From Lysobacteraceae bacterium (GTDB taxonomy: Bacteria; Pseudomonadota; Gammaproteobacteria; Xanthomonadales; Xanthomonadaceae): 8,338 bases of DNA. Both the position numbers and the translations under genes were made by a program. A model generated the notes under the pieces. That model did not search any database, was not told the origin of the DNA, and was given only the letters and a program-made list of their open reading frames with translations. Below are positions 1-7,590 of this stretch, one piece after another; position 1 is the stretch's first letter, and each line of letters starts with the position of its first letter. The stretch spans positions 1-8,338 of the forward strand of contig SEHC01000267.1 in assembly GCA_004173415.1 (NCBI GenBank), given 5' to 3'.

Positions 1-1779
1 GCCGACGGTTCGCGACTGGCCATCGTCGATGCGAAGGCGGCCACTGCCGACGGCGCCGTGGCCGAGGCCTGGGCGATCCTGGGCATGACCCCGAAGCTGA
101 TGGTCGCCAGCGACGCCGCGCCCAGGGATGGCTGGGAAGCCCGTCGCTTCTACGACTACGACGTGGCCGCCAATGCCAAGCGCGCCATCGCCGCCCGGGC
201 CTTCCGCAAGGGCAAGGAGTGGACCGCGGTGGTGTTCGACGTGGACCAGGCCATTGCGGAAAAACGCGGCTCGCAGTTCGGCAAGCTGTCCCAGCGCCTG
301 CAACCGGCCGGCTATGCACGCGAGAGTTTCGCCGGGCGCACCGCGCACAAGCTGGACGATGCCCGCCTGCGGCAGGTCGCCGGCTTCGTCGAGCAGATGC
401 GCCGGGAGTTCGACGTGCCGGGTGTGGCGGTCGGCATCGTCCAGGACGGCAAGGTCGTGATGTCGCAGGGCTTCGGCCTGCGCCAGCTGGGCAAGCCGGA
501 ACCGGTCGATGGCGATACCCGCTTCATGATCGCCTCCAATACCAAGGCGCTGACCACGCTGATGCTGGCCAAGCTGGTGGATGCCGGCAAGCTGGACTGG
601 AATGCGCCGGCGATCGGCGTCTACCCCGGCTTCAAGCTGGGCGATGCGGACACCACCGGCAAGGTGCTGGTCAAGCACCTGGTCTGCGCCTGCACCGGGG
701 TGCCGCGCCAGGACTTCGAGTGGCTGTTTGAGGGCGAGAAGCAGACCCCCGCCACGGTCATGGCCACGCTGGGCACCATGCAGCCGACCAGCGGCTTCGG
801 TGAACTGTTCCAGTACTCCAACCCGATGGCCGCCGCGGCCGGCTTCATCGGCGGCCAGGTGGCCTATCCCGGCACCGAACTGGGCGCCGGCTACGACCAG
901 GCCATGCAGGCGCTGGTCTTCGACCCGCTGGGCATGGAGAACACCACCTTCGATTACGCCAAGGCGCAGACCGGCGACTATGCCGCGCCGCACGGCTACG
1001 ACATCGCCCGCAAGGTGCAGGTCATGGGCATGGGCCTGAACGACACCATCGTCGCTTCGCGCCCGGCCGGCGCGGCCTGGAGCTCGGTCAACGACCTGCT
1101 GAAGTACGTGCAGATGGAGATCGACCACGGCGTGCTGCCGGACGGCAGCCGCTACATCGGCGAGGCCGCGCTGCTGCAGCGGCGCGAGCCGCAGATCGCG
1201 ACCGGCGTGGACCGCCACTACGCGATGGCGCTGGCGGTGGACAACAGCGACGGGGTCACCGTGGTCGACCATGGTGGCGACATGGGCGGCTTCCACTCCA
1301 ACATGATGTGGTGGCCGGAGCAGAAGGTCGGCGCGGTGATCCTGACCAACGCCGACGAGGGCGTGAACCTGCGCGGCCCGCTCAAGCGCCGGTTGATGGA
1401 GCTGATGTTCGACGGCGAGGCGCAGGCCGAGGCCACGGCCAAGGCGGCGGCCAAGGCCAATCGCGAGGGCTTCGAGGCCTTCGTCAAGCTGCTGCAGCAT
1501 CCGGCCGACGCCGCGGCACTGGCCGGCCTGGCGCCGAAGTACCGCAACGACGCGCTGGGCGAGCTCGCCGTCACCCGCAAGGACGGCAAGGCCTGGTTCG
1601 ACGTCGGCGCCTTCAGTTCGGAAGTCGCGGGCATGCCCCAGCCCGACGGCAGCCTGGCCTTCGTCACCATCGATCCGCAGGCGCTGGGCTTCCAGTTCGT
1701 GCGCGCGGACAAGGACGGCATGCGCAAGCTGGTGGTGCGCGATGGCCAGCACGAGTACGTATTCGACGAAGTGAAGTAG
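1..1779 (+). CDS. Serine beta-lactamase/esterase-family hydrolase, 5' end outside window
   Basis: The reading frame is open from base 1, so the start lies upstream; the GTG at 58 is an internal codon, not a believable start. The visible part is 592 residues. Counted from the window edge, the catalytic signature SNTK (SxxK) has Ser179 and Lys182, the second motif YSN is at 272-274, and an HGG triad replaces KTG at 424-426. This is the layout of the beta-lactamase/class C PBP superfamily (Pfam Beta-lactamase), whose members hydrolyse esters, amides or D-amino peptides; the substrate cannot be told. About 120 residues precede the hydrolase domain and contain no motif I recognise. After the catalytic domain come an alanine-rich helical stretch (about 475-500) and a beta-rich tail of about 90 residues ending in EVK. 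The missing N-terminus probably carries an export signal, but that cannot be seen. It reads away from the minus-strand cluster and looks intact. Confidence 0.9.
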   Translation, partial: ADGSRLAIVDAKAATADGAVAEAWAILGMTPKLMVASDAAPRDGWEARRFYDYDVAANAKRAIAARAFRKGKEWTAVVFDVDQAIAEKRGSQFGKLSQRLQPAGYARESFAGRTAHKLDDARLRQVAGFVEQMRREFDVPGVAVGIVQDGKVVMSQGFGLRQLGKPEPVDGDTRFMIASNTKALTTLMLAKLVDAGKLDWNAPAIGVYPGFKLGDADTTGKVLVKHLVCACTGVPRQDFEWLFEGEKQTPATVMATLGTMQPTSGFGELFQYSNPMAAAAGFIGGQVAYPGTELGAGYDQAMQALVFDPLGMENTTFDYAKAQTGDYAAPHGYDIARKVQVMGMGLNDTIVASRPAGAAWSSVNDLLKYVQMEIDHGVLPDGSRYIGEAALLQRREPQIATGVDRHYAMALAVDNSDGVTVVDHGGDMGGFHSNMMWWPEQKVGAVILTNADEGVNLRGPLKRRLMELMFDGEAQAEATAKAAAKANREGFEAFVKLLQHPADAAALAGLAPKYRNDALGELAVTRKDGKAWFDVGAFSSEVAGMPQPDGSLAFVTIDPQALGFQFVRADKDGMRKLVVRDGQHEYVFDEVK

Positions 1780-1793
1780 GACGGTCGGGCCTG

Positions 1794-1817
1794 CGGTCCC
1801 GGCGAAGGCCGGGACCG
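1794..1817 (+). terminator. Hairpin downstream of the hydrolase gene
   Basis: A perfect 10-bp inverted repeat, CGGTCCCGGC (1794-1803) and GCCGGGACCG (1808-1817), encloses a GAAG loop and starts 14 nt after the hydrolase stop codon. Position and stability suit a transcription terminator or 3'-end stabiliser. There is no T-tract after it, so it is not a textbook intrinsic terminator. It may separate the hydrolase transcript from the kinase gene behind it. Confidence 0.6.
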
Positions 1818-1888
1818 TGGCCGCCGGCATCGCGTGTCCACGCGGCGTTCACGCCGTGGACGTCCACCATGTCCGATTCGCAGCACCC

Positions 1889-4264
1889 ATGGCCTGCCCG
1901 GAAATCATCTTGGAATACCCATTTCTGTGCGGCGGCGGGAAGCTTGCCGAGCTCATTAGAGAGTACGACTGGGCCGCCACCGGGGTGGGGCCGATCGAGG
2001 CGTGGCCTCAGGCCATGCGTACGACGGTCTCGCTGATGCTGCAGTCCCCGGTCGCCCTGGTGACCCTGTGGGGCCGTTCCGGGGTGATGATCTACAACGA
2101 TGCCTACGCGCGCTTCGCCGGCGATCGGCATCCGGCCTTGCTGGGTTCGGACGTCAGGGAAGGCTGGGAGGAAGTCGCCAGCTTCAACGACCACGTGGTC
2201 AACCATGTACTGGTCGGCAACCAGACGCTGTCCTACAAGGACATCGAGCTTTCGCTCAACCGCAACGGCAAGGCGCGCCAGCTGTGGCTGGACCTGGACT
2301 ACTCCCCGGTGCTGGGCGAGGACGGCGTGCCGATCGGGGTACTGGCCATCGTGGTCGAGACGACCGAGCGGGTGAATGCCGAACGGGCCAAGGCCGCCGA
2401 CCGCCAGCGCCTGGCCCAGCTGTTCGAGCAGGCGCCCTCGTTCATGGCCGTGCTGCGCGGGCCCGACCACGTCTTCGAGCTCACCAACCCCGCCTACCAG
2501 CAGCTGATCGGCCACCGCGACGTGATCGGCCAGTCGCTCAAGGACGCGTTGGCCGAGGCCGCGGACCAGGGTTACCTGCAGCTGCTGGATGAGGTGTTCC
2601 GCACCGGCACGGCCTATCGCGCACACGGCGCCGCCTACACGATGCAGGCCACGCCGGGAGGGCCGGTCGATCCGCGCCTGCTGGATTTCGTGTTCCAGCC
2701 GATCAAGGGCCCCGAAGGCGAGGTCACCGGGATATTCATCGAAGGATTCGATGTCACTTCCCGGACCCTGGCCGAGGCCAGGCGCGAGGCACTGGTCGAC
2801 CTGACCGATGCCATCCGCGACCAGCACGATCCGGACCAGCTGGGATTCGCGGCGGCCGAGATCCTGGGTAAGCGGCTCAACGTCCACCGCGTCGGCTACG
2901 CCTCGATCGATCCTGCGCGCGAGACCCTGCACGTTTCCCGGGACTGGTGCGCGACGGGGGTGGAGAGCCTCGGCGGCGTGCTCCAGTTGCGCCACTACGG
3001 TTCCTTCATCGAATCGCTGAAGGCCGACGAGATCGTCAGCATCAATGACGTGCGCGAGGATCCGCGAACCGCCGCCAGCCACCAGGCGCTGGAAGACAAG
3101 AGCACGCGCTCGTTCGTCAACGTGCCGATAGTGGAACAGCAGCAACTGGTCGCGGTGCTCTACGTCAACGCCAACCAGGTCAGGACCTGGGAAGACGAGG
3201 ACCTGTCGCTGATCCGCGAGTTCGCCGAACGCATCCGCACCGCCGAGCAGCGCCTGCGCGGCGAGGCCGCGCTGATCGAGGCCAAGGAGAACCTGGAGCG
3301 CCGCGTGCAGGAACGCACCGACGAGCTGATGACGATGGAAGCCGCCTTGCGCCAGGCCCAGAAGATGGAGGCGGTGGGACAGCTGACCGGTGGCCTGGCC
3401 CACGACTTCAACAACCTGCTGACCGGCATCTCCGGCAGCCTGGAGTTGATGCAGTCGCGCCTGGACGAAGGTCGCGGTCAAGAGATGTCCCGCTACATCG
3501 CCACCGCCCAGGGCGCGGCCAACCGCGCCGCGGCGCTGACCCATCGGCTGCTCGCCTTCTCGCGGCGGCAGACGCTGGCGCCGAAGCCGACCGACGTGAA
3601 GCGGCTGGTGAACGGGCTGATTTCGCTGTGCGTGTCGGACAACGGCGCCGGCATGACCCCGGAGGTGGTGGCCAAGGCCTTCGATCCTTTCTTCACCACC
3701 AAGCCGATCGGCATGGGCACCGGCCTGGGACTGTCGATGATCTATGGCTTCGCCAGGCAGTCGGGCGGATCGGTCGGCATCTATTCGGAAGTCGGCAAGG
3801 GCACCATGGTCTGCATCTACCTGCCGCGCTACGGCGGCGACGCCGAAGGCGAGGTCGACGCGCCGGTGCTGGCGCCGGTGGCCCGAGGCGAGGACGGCGA
3901 GACCGTGCTGCTCATCGATGACGAGCCCACCATCCGCCTGCTGGTCACCGAGGTGCTGGAGGACCTGGGATACCAGGTGATCGCGGTGGAAGAGGGCAAC
4001 GCCGGCCTGAAGGTGGTCAACGGTGGCGCACGCATCGACCTGCTGATCACCGACGTGGGCCTGCCCGGCGGCCTCAACGGCCGCCAGGTCGCCGATGCCG
4101 CGCGCCTGATCCGCCCCGACCTGAAGGTGCTCTTCATCACCGGCTACGCGGAGAACGCCGTGCTCAGCCACGGCCACCTGGCGCCCGGCATGCACGTGGT
4201 CACCAAGCCGTTTGCCCTGGACGTGTTCGCCAACCGGGTACGGGACCTGATCGGTTCCGCCTAG
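1889..4264 (+). CDS. PAS-PAS-GAF hybrid histidine kinase with receiver domain, internally deleted
   Basis: A 791-residue predicted cytoplasmic sensor kinase with no membrane segment. Domains in order, from the ATG at 1889: a PAS fold (about 44-165) preceded by a conserved lead with FLCGGG and YDWAATGVGP, a second PAS (about 174-292), a GAF domain (about 300-450), a short coiled coil (455-490), HisKA with the phospho-acceptor in GLAHDFNN (His505), a shortened HATPase, and a C-terminal receiver (about 671-788) with acidic pair Asp677/Asp678, phospho-acceptor Asp722 and Lys773. No LOV-type flavin cysteine motif is seen. The ATPase G1 box (DNGAGM, Asp584), F box (DPFFTTK) and G2 box (GMGTGLGLS) are present, but the N-box is absent: only 22 residues separate AFSRRQ from DNGAGM. 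Autophosphorylation is therefore doubtful as written. The start is uncertain: GTG codons at 1856 and 1817 are in frame, none of the three has a clear Shine-Dalgarno, and 1817 lies in the hairpin. Confidence 0.88.
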   Translation: MACPEIILEYPFLCGGGKLAELIREYDWAATGVGPIEAWPQAMRTTVSLMLQSPVALVTLWGRSGVMIYNDAYARFAGDRHPALLGSDVREGWEEVASFNDHVVNHVLVGNQTLSYKDIELSLNRNGKARQLWLDLDYSPVLGEDGVPIGVLAIVVETTERVNAERAKAADRQRLAQLFEQAPSFMAVLRGPDHVFELTNPAYQQLIGHRDVIGQSLKDALAEAADQGYLQLLDEVFRTGTAYRAHGAAYTMQATPGGPVDPRLLDFVFQPIKGPEGEVTGIFIEGFDVTSRTLAEARREALVDLTDAIRDQHDPDQLGFAAAEILGKRLNVHRVGYASIDPARETLHVSRDWCATGVESLGGVLQLRHYGSFIESLKADEIVSINDVREDPRTAASHQALEDKSTRSFVNVPIVEQQQLVAVLYVNANQVRTWEDEDLSLIREFAERIRTAEQRLRGEAALIEAKENLERRVQERTDELMTMEAALRQAQKMEAVGQLTGGLAHDFNNLLTGISGSLELMQSRLDEGRGQEMSRYIATAQGAANRAAALTHRLLAFSRRQTLAPKPTDVKRLVNGLISLCVSDNGAGMTPEVVAKAFDPFFTTKPIGMGTGLGLSMIYGFARQSGGSVGIYSEVGKGTMVCIYLPRYGGDAEGEVDAPVLAPVARGEDGETVLLIDDEPTIRLLVTEVLEDLGYQVIAVEEGNAGLKVVNGGARIDLLITDVGLPGGLNGRQVADAARLIRPDLKVLFITGYAENAVLSHGHLAPGMHVVTKPFALDVFANRVRDLIGSA

Positions 4265-4293
4265 CGGGCCTGCCGATGCGGCCGTGACCGGAT

Positions 4294-4323
4294 GCAGGAG
4301 CCCGCGGTCGCCGGGGGCTCTGC
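4294..4323. terminator. Hairpin between convergent genes
   Basis: In the 80-nt gap between the kinase stop and the end of the minus-strand 161-aa gene, GCA (4294-4296), a bulged G, then GAGCCC (4298-4303) pair with GGGCTC (4315-4320) and TGC (4321-4323). Inside, CGG (4305-4307) can pair with CCG (4311-4313). It is well placed to end transcripts from both sides. There is no T-tract on either strand, so this is a positional guess supported by the pairing. Confidence 0.45.
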
Positions 4324-4344
4324 AAAAGACCCGGGTGCTTCAGT

Positions 4345-4830
4345 TCATTTCGGCTTGTTGACGATCTGCGGATCCAGGCTGATGTAGTAGTTGCCCAGGT
4401 CGGGGAGCTCCACCGCCGGCTTGTAGTTGTAGGTGTTGCTGTCGTCGTCGTTGTCCACGATGGTCAGCAGGTTGGGACTGGAAGGCGAGGTGATGACCTG
4501 GAACTCGCTGGCGCTGCCACCCTGCGGCACGGTGATCGTGGCGCCCACGCCATTCACCCGGGCCCAGACCACCTGGGTGGTGGTGTTGTCGGGGGTGATC
4601 GCCGCCGGGGTGGCCAGGGTGAAGAGGATGTCCACGCTTTCGTTGTAGAGGTTGGGGTCGAAGTCCGGGGTGTTCTCCAGGCTGATGTTGCCGTTGCCGT
4701 CCACCAGGGTGCCCATGTTCGAGGGCATGCAGCCGGTCTGGGTGTAGCTGGCGGTTCCTCCGTAGCCGCCGTCGGGACGGTGCACGCAGTTGAAGTCGAC
4801 GGACACATTGAGCGTTCGGTTGATGGCCAT
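4345..4830 (-). CDS. Unknown 161-aa protein next to the TIR-TPR gene
   Basis: I do not recognise this protein. The ATG at 4830 has a good Shine-Dalgarno (AAGGAA, 8 nt upstream) and lies 3 nt after the stop of the TIR-TPR gene, so the two are probably one transcription unit and may be translationally coupled. It has 161 residues, starts MAINRTLNVSVDFNC, has no signal peptide or membrane helix, and is rich in Asn, Asp, Thr, Val and Gly. Alternating polar/hydrophobic stretches suggest a beta-sandwich fold. Two cysteines are present (Cys15, Cys34). An acidic stretch, DNDDDSN, sits in the last third. The composition is less Ala/Arg-rich than the neighbouring proteins. Unlike its upstream neighbours it shows no sign of damage. 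Its position suggests a partner, regulator or target of the TIR protein, but nothing in the sequence shows which. Confidence 0.8.
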   Translation of the reverse strand: MAINRTLNVSVDFNCVHRPDGGYGGTASYTQTGCMPSNMGTLVDGNGNISLENTPDFDPNLYNESVDILFTLATPAAITPDNTTTQVVWARVNGVGATITVPQGGSASEFQVITSPSSPNLLTIVDNDDDSNTYNYKPAVELPDLGNYYISLDPQIVNKPK

Positions 4831-4833
4831 GGA

Positions 4834-6487
4834 TCAGGTTCCTTTTGCGGCTTGCAGGAAGACTCCCGGGGTGTAGCCGGAACCAGGCGCCGTTGCGGGA
4901 GTGTCATTCGGCGGAAGGGTCGAACCGATTTCCGTTTCCAGGAAGCGCAGCACCGCCTGTTCGCGGGGCTGCGGCGGGCCGGCCGCCAGCGCACGGGCCG
5001 CGGCGGCCTGCGTGGTGGCCTGGCCGGGGTCGCCTGCCGCCTTGCGGTCGAGGGCATCCATCGCCAGCACCATGACCCAGGGCGTGCGCGTGGCGCTTTC
5101 GCTGTCGTCGCGGTCGCTGGCGAAATCGGCGTGGAAGCGCTCGATGTGGCCACGGGCCGCGGCGCGCTCGAGCTGGCCGAAGGTGATGGCGATCTGCATC
5201 CAGCGCGCCGACATGAGGCGCCGGGTGCGCCAGGAGGTCACCGTCGGATCCTTGGCCACCAGCGCTTCGGCGCCTCGCAGCGCACCGCGGTTGAGCCGCG
5301 CGGCCGCTTCCCACTGGCCGGACAGCAGCATCGCTTCGGTCAGCTGATTGGCGAGGGAAACCACCAGTTCCTGCCAAAGCCTGTTCTCCGGGTCCTGCGC
5401 GATGAGCGAGGTGATGGTGGCCAGGGCAGTGTCGGCGCTGTGGCGCGCAGACTCGAGATCGCCGGCCAGCAGCCTGCGCCAGGTTGTATTGCAGGTCGCG
5501 GTCAGCGGGCCCGGCTTCCGCCAGTACGCGGGTCATGGCCAGGGCCTGGCGGAAATTCGCGGCGGCCTGGGCGTGGCGCTGGCGCTCGTGGAAAAGCACG
5601 CCCAGGTTGGTCAGCGCGCTGGCACGCTCCTTCTGCCAGTCACGCTTGTCCGGCTCCCGCGCCACGAGCCTGGCCGCCAAGCGGTCGTACTCGCGAAAGC
5701 TGCGCTCGGCTGCGTCCAGCTGCTGGCGTTGCCAGTCGATGTAGCCGACCCAGTAGACGCTTTGCGCATGGTCGAAGATCCGCTGGGTATCGTCGGGGTC
5801 GCGTGCCAGCAGCTCGGCCGTGGTCCGTTCGGCCTGCCGGAAGGCCTCCAGCGCCTGTTCCGAGTTGCCGCGGAGCTCGCGCACCTCGCCGACCAGGTGC
5901 AAGGCGCGTGCGCGCCGCCCCAGCGCATCGGCGCGCCTGACCAGGGCATCCAGCGGCAATCCGGTGAGGCCGGCGACCAGCTTCAACTTGGCCAGCCGCT
6001 TGCCGTCGCCGCCTTCGCGAAGGTCGGCGGCGATGGGTTCGGCCGGCAGCGTGGTCTGGTTGCCCTGGCCATCGAGCTTGAAGCGCATCGAAGGCGGGAA
6101 GCATTCGGTGGCGTCGCCGCTGCCCGGCCGGCCCGAAACGATCAGGGCCAGCACGCGGCCCTCGCCATGCAGGTGTTTGAACTGGCGCACTTCCTCATCG
6201 ACCCAGCGCGATTGCGCGGCGGCGGGCGAGGCGACCACGACCAGGAAGCGCGATTGAGCCAGGGCCTTGCGCAGTTCATCGGAAAGATCGCCGGCCGCGG
6301 GCAGTTCGTCGCGGTCGCGGAAGATCGGGGTCAGGCGCGCTGGGACCTCGCCTTCGGCGGTGGCGTGGCCGACCAGCTTGGAAGGAATGCGGTAGGCCTC
6401 CAGCGCCCGGTGCAGCCAGGTGGCGCTGGCCTTGTCGGTGTGGCTGTAGCTGATGAAGGCGCGGTAGGTGGCGGCCCGGTCGTTCAT
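4834..6487 (-). pseudogene. TIR-domain/TPR protein, frame broken near 5482
   Basis: Starts at ATG 6487 (weak Shine-Dalgarno) with MNDRAATYRAFISYSHTDKA, the opening strand of a TIR domain. The domain spans about residues 7-125: the FRDRDEL loop follows at 57-62, and SRWVDEEV (93-100) carries the Glu expected to be catalytic in NAD-cleaving TIRs. The family linker ending with EPIAAD (150-155) and KLKLVAGL is present, then TPR-like helical repeats from about residue 188. At about residue 335 (DLQYN) the original frame turns to nonsense, while good TPR-type protein continues one frame over (WRRLLAGDLESAR onward) to a stop at 4834. Removing one C of the CC pair at 5482-5483 restores a single 550-residue protein, though a larger out-of-frame deletion would look the same. 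The usual transmembrane segment between TIR and TPR is missing. As written, the first frame runs on to 4904 with a nonsense tail. Likely NAD-related signalling or defence, by family knowledge only. Confidence 0.8.
4839..4844 (-). promoter_or_regulatory. Ribosome binding site of the 161-aa gene
   Basis: On the minus strand AAGGAA ends 8 nt before the ATG at 4830 and lies inside the last codons of the TIR-TPR gene. This fixes the start of the small gene and supports coupled translation. Confidence 0.7.
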
Positions 6488-6554
6488 GGCATCGCCCGAC
6501 CCCGAACCTGGCGGAGACCGGCGCGGGCCCTGCCGGCCACGGACGTCGCTAAGG

Positions 6555-6568
6555 GATGCACGTGCATC
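6555..6568. repeat. Perfect 14-bp palindrome between TPR and TIR genes
   Basis: GATGCACGTGCATC equals its own reverse complement. It lies at the 3' end of the TPR gene, overlapping its stop codon, about 68 nt ahead of the TIR start. With no loop it suits a dimeric DNA-binding protein better than an RNA hairpin. A regulatory role is only a guess. Confidence 0.4.
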
Positions 6569-7590
6569 ACGCCGCGGGCCCGATCCATCCCAGCAGTGCG
6601 GCGAAGCGCGGGTTGCCGTGCAGCGGATCCAGGTCGCTGTCGGTCTCGATCCAGGCGCGGTCGCCGAAGCCCATCTCCACCGCCTTCTCCAGCAGGTCGA
6701 TGGCGCGCTCGTCCTGTTCCTGCATCACGTAGAAGCAGGCGATGTTGTAGAGCACCACCGGTTCGTTCTGGGCCTGGCGCAGCGCCTGTTCGGCCAGTTC
6801 GGCGGCGCGCTTCTTCTCGCCGACCCGGTGCAGGTTCATGGCGCTGAAATACAAGGCGCGGGTGTCGTGCGGATTGAGCCGGATGTGCTGCTCGAGGGTG
6901 GCCAGGGCGCCGAGCCGCACGCGCATTTCATCGTGCTTGCGGCCCAGCGAGGCATAGGCCAGGGCAAGGAACATCGGCACCTGGAAATCGGCCGGGTTGA
7001 TCTCCGCCGCACGCGTGTACAACTGGGCGGCGCGTTCGAAATCCCCCTGCGACGAACAGGCCAGGCCGTAGTAGCAGTACGCTTCGAACAGGCCGGGGTT
7101 GAGCGCGATCGCCGCCTCGAACTCCTGCCGCGCCTCCTCGTAGACCTCGCGGATCATCAGCGCCAGGCCATGCGCCGCGTGCGCCTCGGCCGATTGCGGG
7201 TCGAGGACCAGGGCCTTCTCGCTGGCGCGGTTGGCATGGGCCGCGTTCTCGGCCGAAGCCTCGGCGTAGCGGAACAGATGCGAGTAGGCATCGGCCATGC
7301 CGGCGTAGGCAAGCGCGTACATGCCATCGATGCGGATCGCCTGTTCGAACATGCGGATGGCGTGTTCGTAGTCGCGCCGCGACATGGAATACATGTAGCG
7401 GCGGCCGCGCAGGTAGAAGTCGTAGGCCTCCGGGTCGGTGGTGGCGATGTACTGCATCGCGCGCCGCTCGCCCGGGGTCAGGGTCACCTGCAGCGCCCTG
7501 ACGATGCTGTGGGTGATGTCGTCCTGGATGGCGAAGACGTCCTTCATGTCCCGGTCGTAGGTCTCCGACCACAGGAAAAGCGCCCTGGTG
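6567..7590 (-). pseudogene. C-terminal part of a TolB-like/TPR protein, N-terminus lost
   Basis: Recognisable protein begins at LWSETYDRDMKDVFAIQDD (about 7575 downward). In many proteobacterial proteins this motif ends a TolB-like domain that follows a sensor or effector module such as TIR, kinase or DNA-binding domains. About six or seven TPR units follow, and the end DSDLDPLHGNPRFAALL is typical for these proteins. Upstream of about 7590 the frame stays open to 8024 but the translation is nonsense (Arg/Pro/Ala-rich), because that DNA encodes the SIR2-like fragment in another frame. Everything that should precede LWSE, including any effector domain, is missing. An in-frame ATG at 7547 (MKDVFAIQDD) could give a 326-residue TPR-only protein; it overlaps the stop of the SIR2-like frame as ATGA. 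It ends 79 nt before the TIR gene and probably belongs to the same transcript. Confidence 0.75.

Noticed and set aside
58..60. GTG at 58 as the start of the hydrolase gene
   Set aside because: The same frame is open and protein-like back to base 1, and no ribosome binding site precedes the GTG, so the real start lies outside the window.
1664..4195. An 843-codon open frame on the minus strand opposite the kinase
   Set aside because: It is the mirror of the kinase gene, caused by strong GC bias at third codon positions. Its His/Gln/Ala/Gly-rich translation has no family motifs, while the plus strand shows clear PAS, GAF, HisKA, HATPase and REC motifs.
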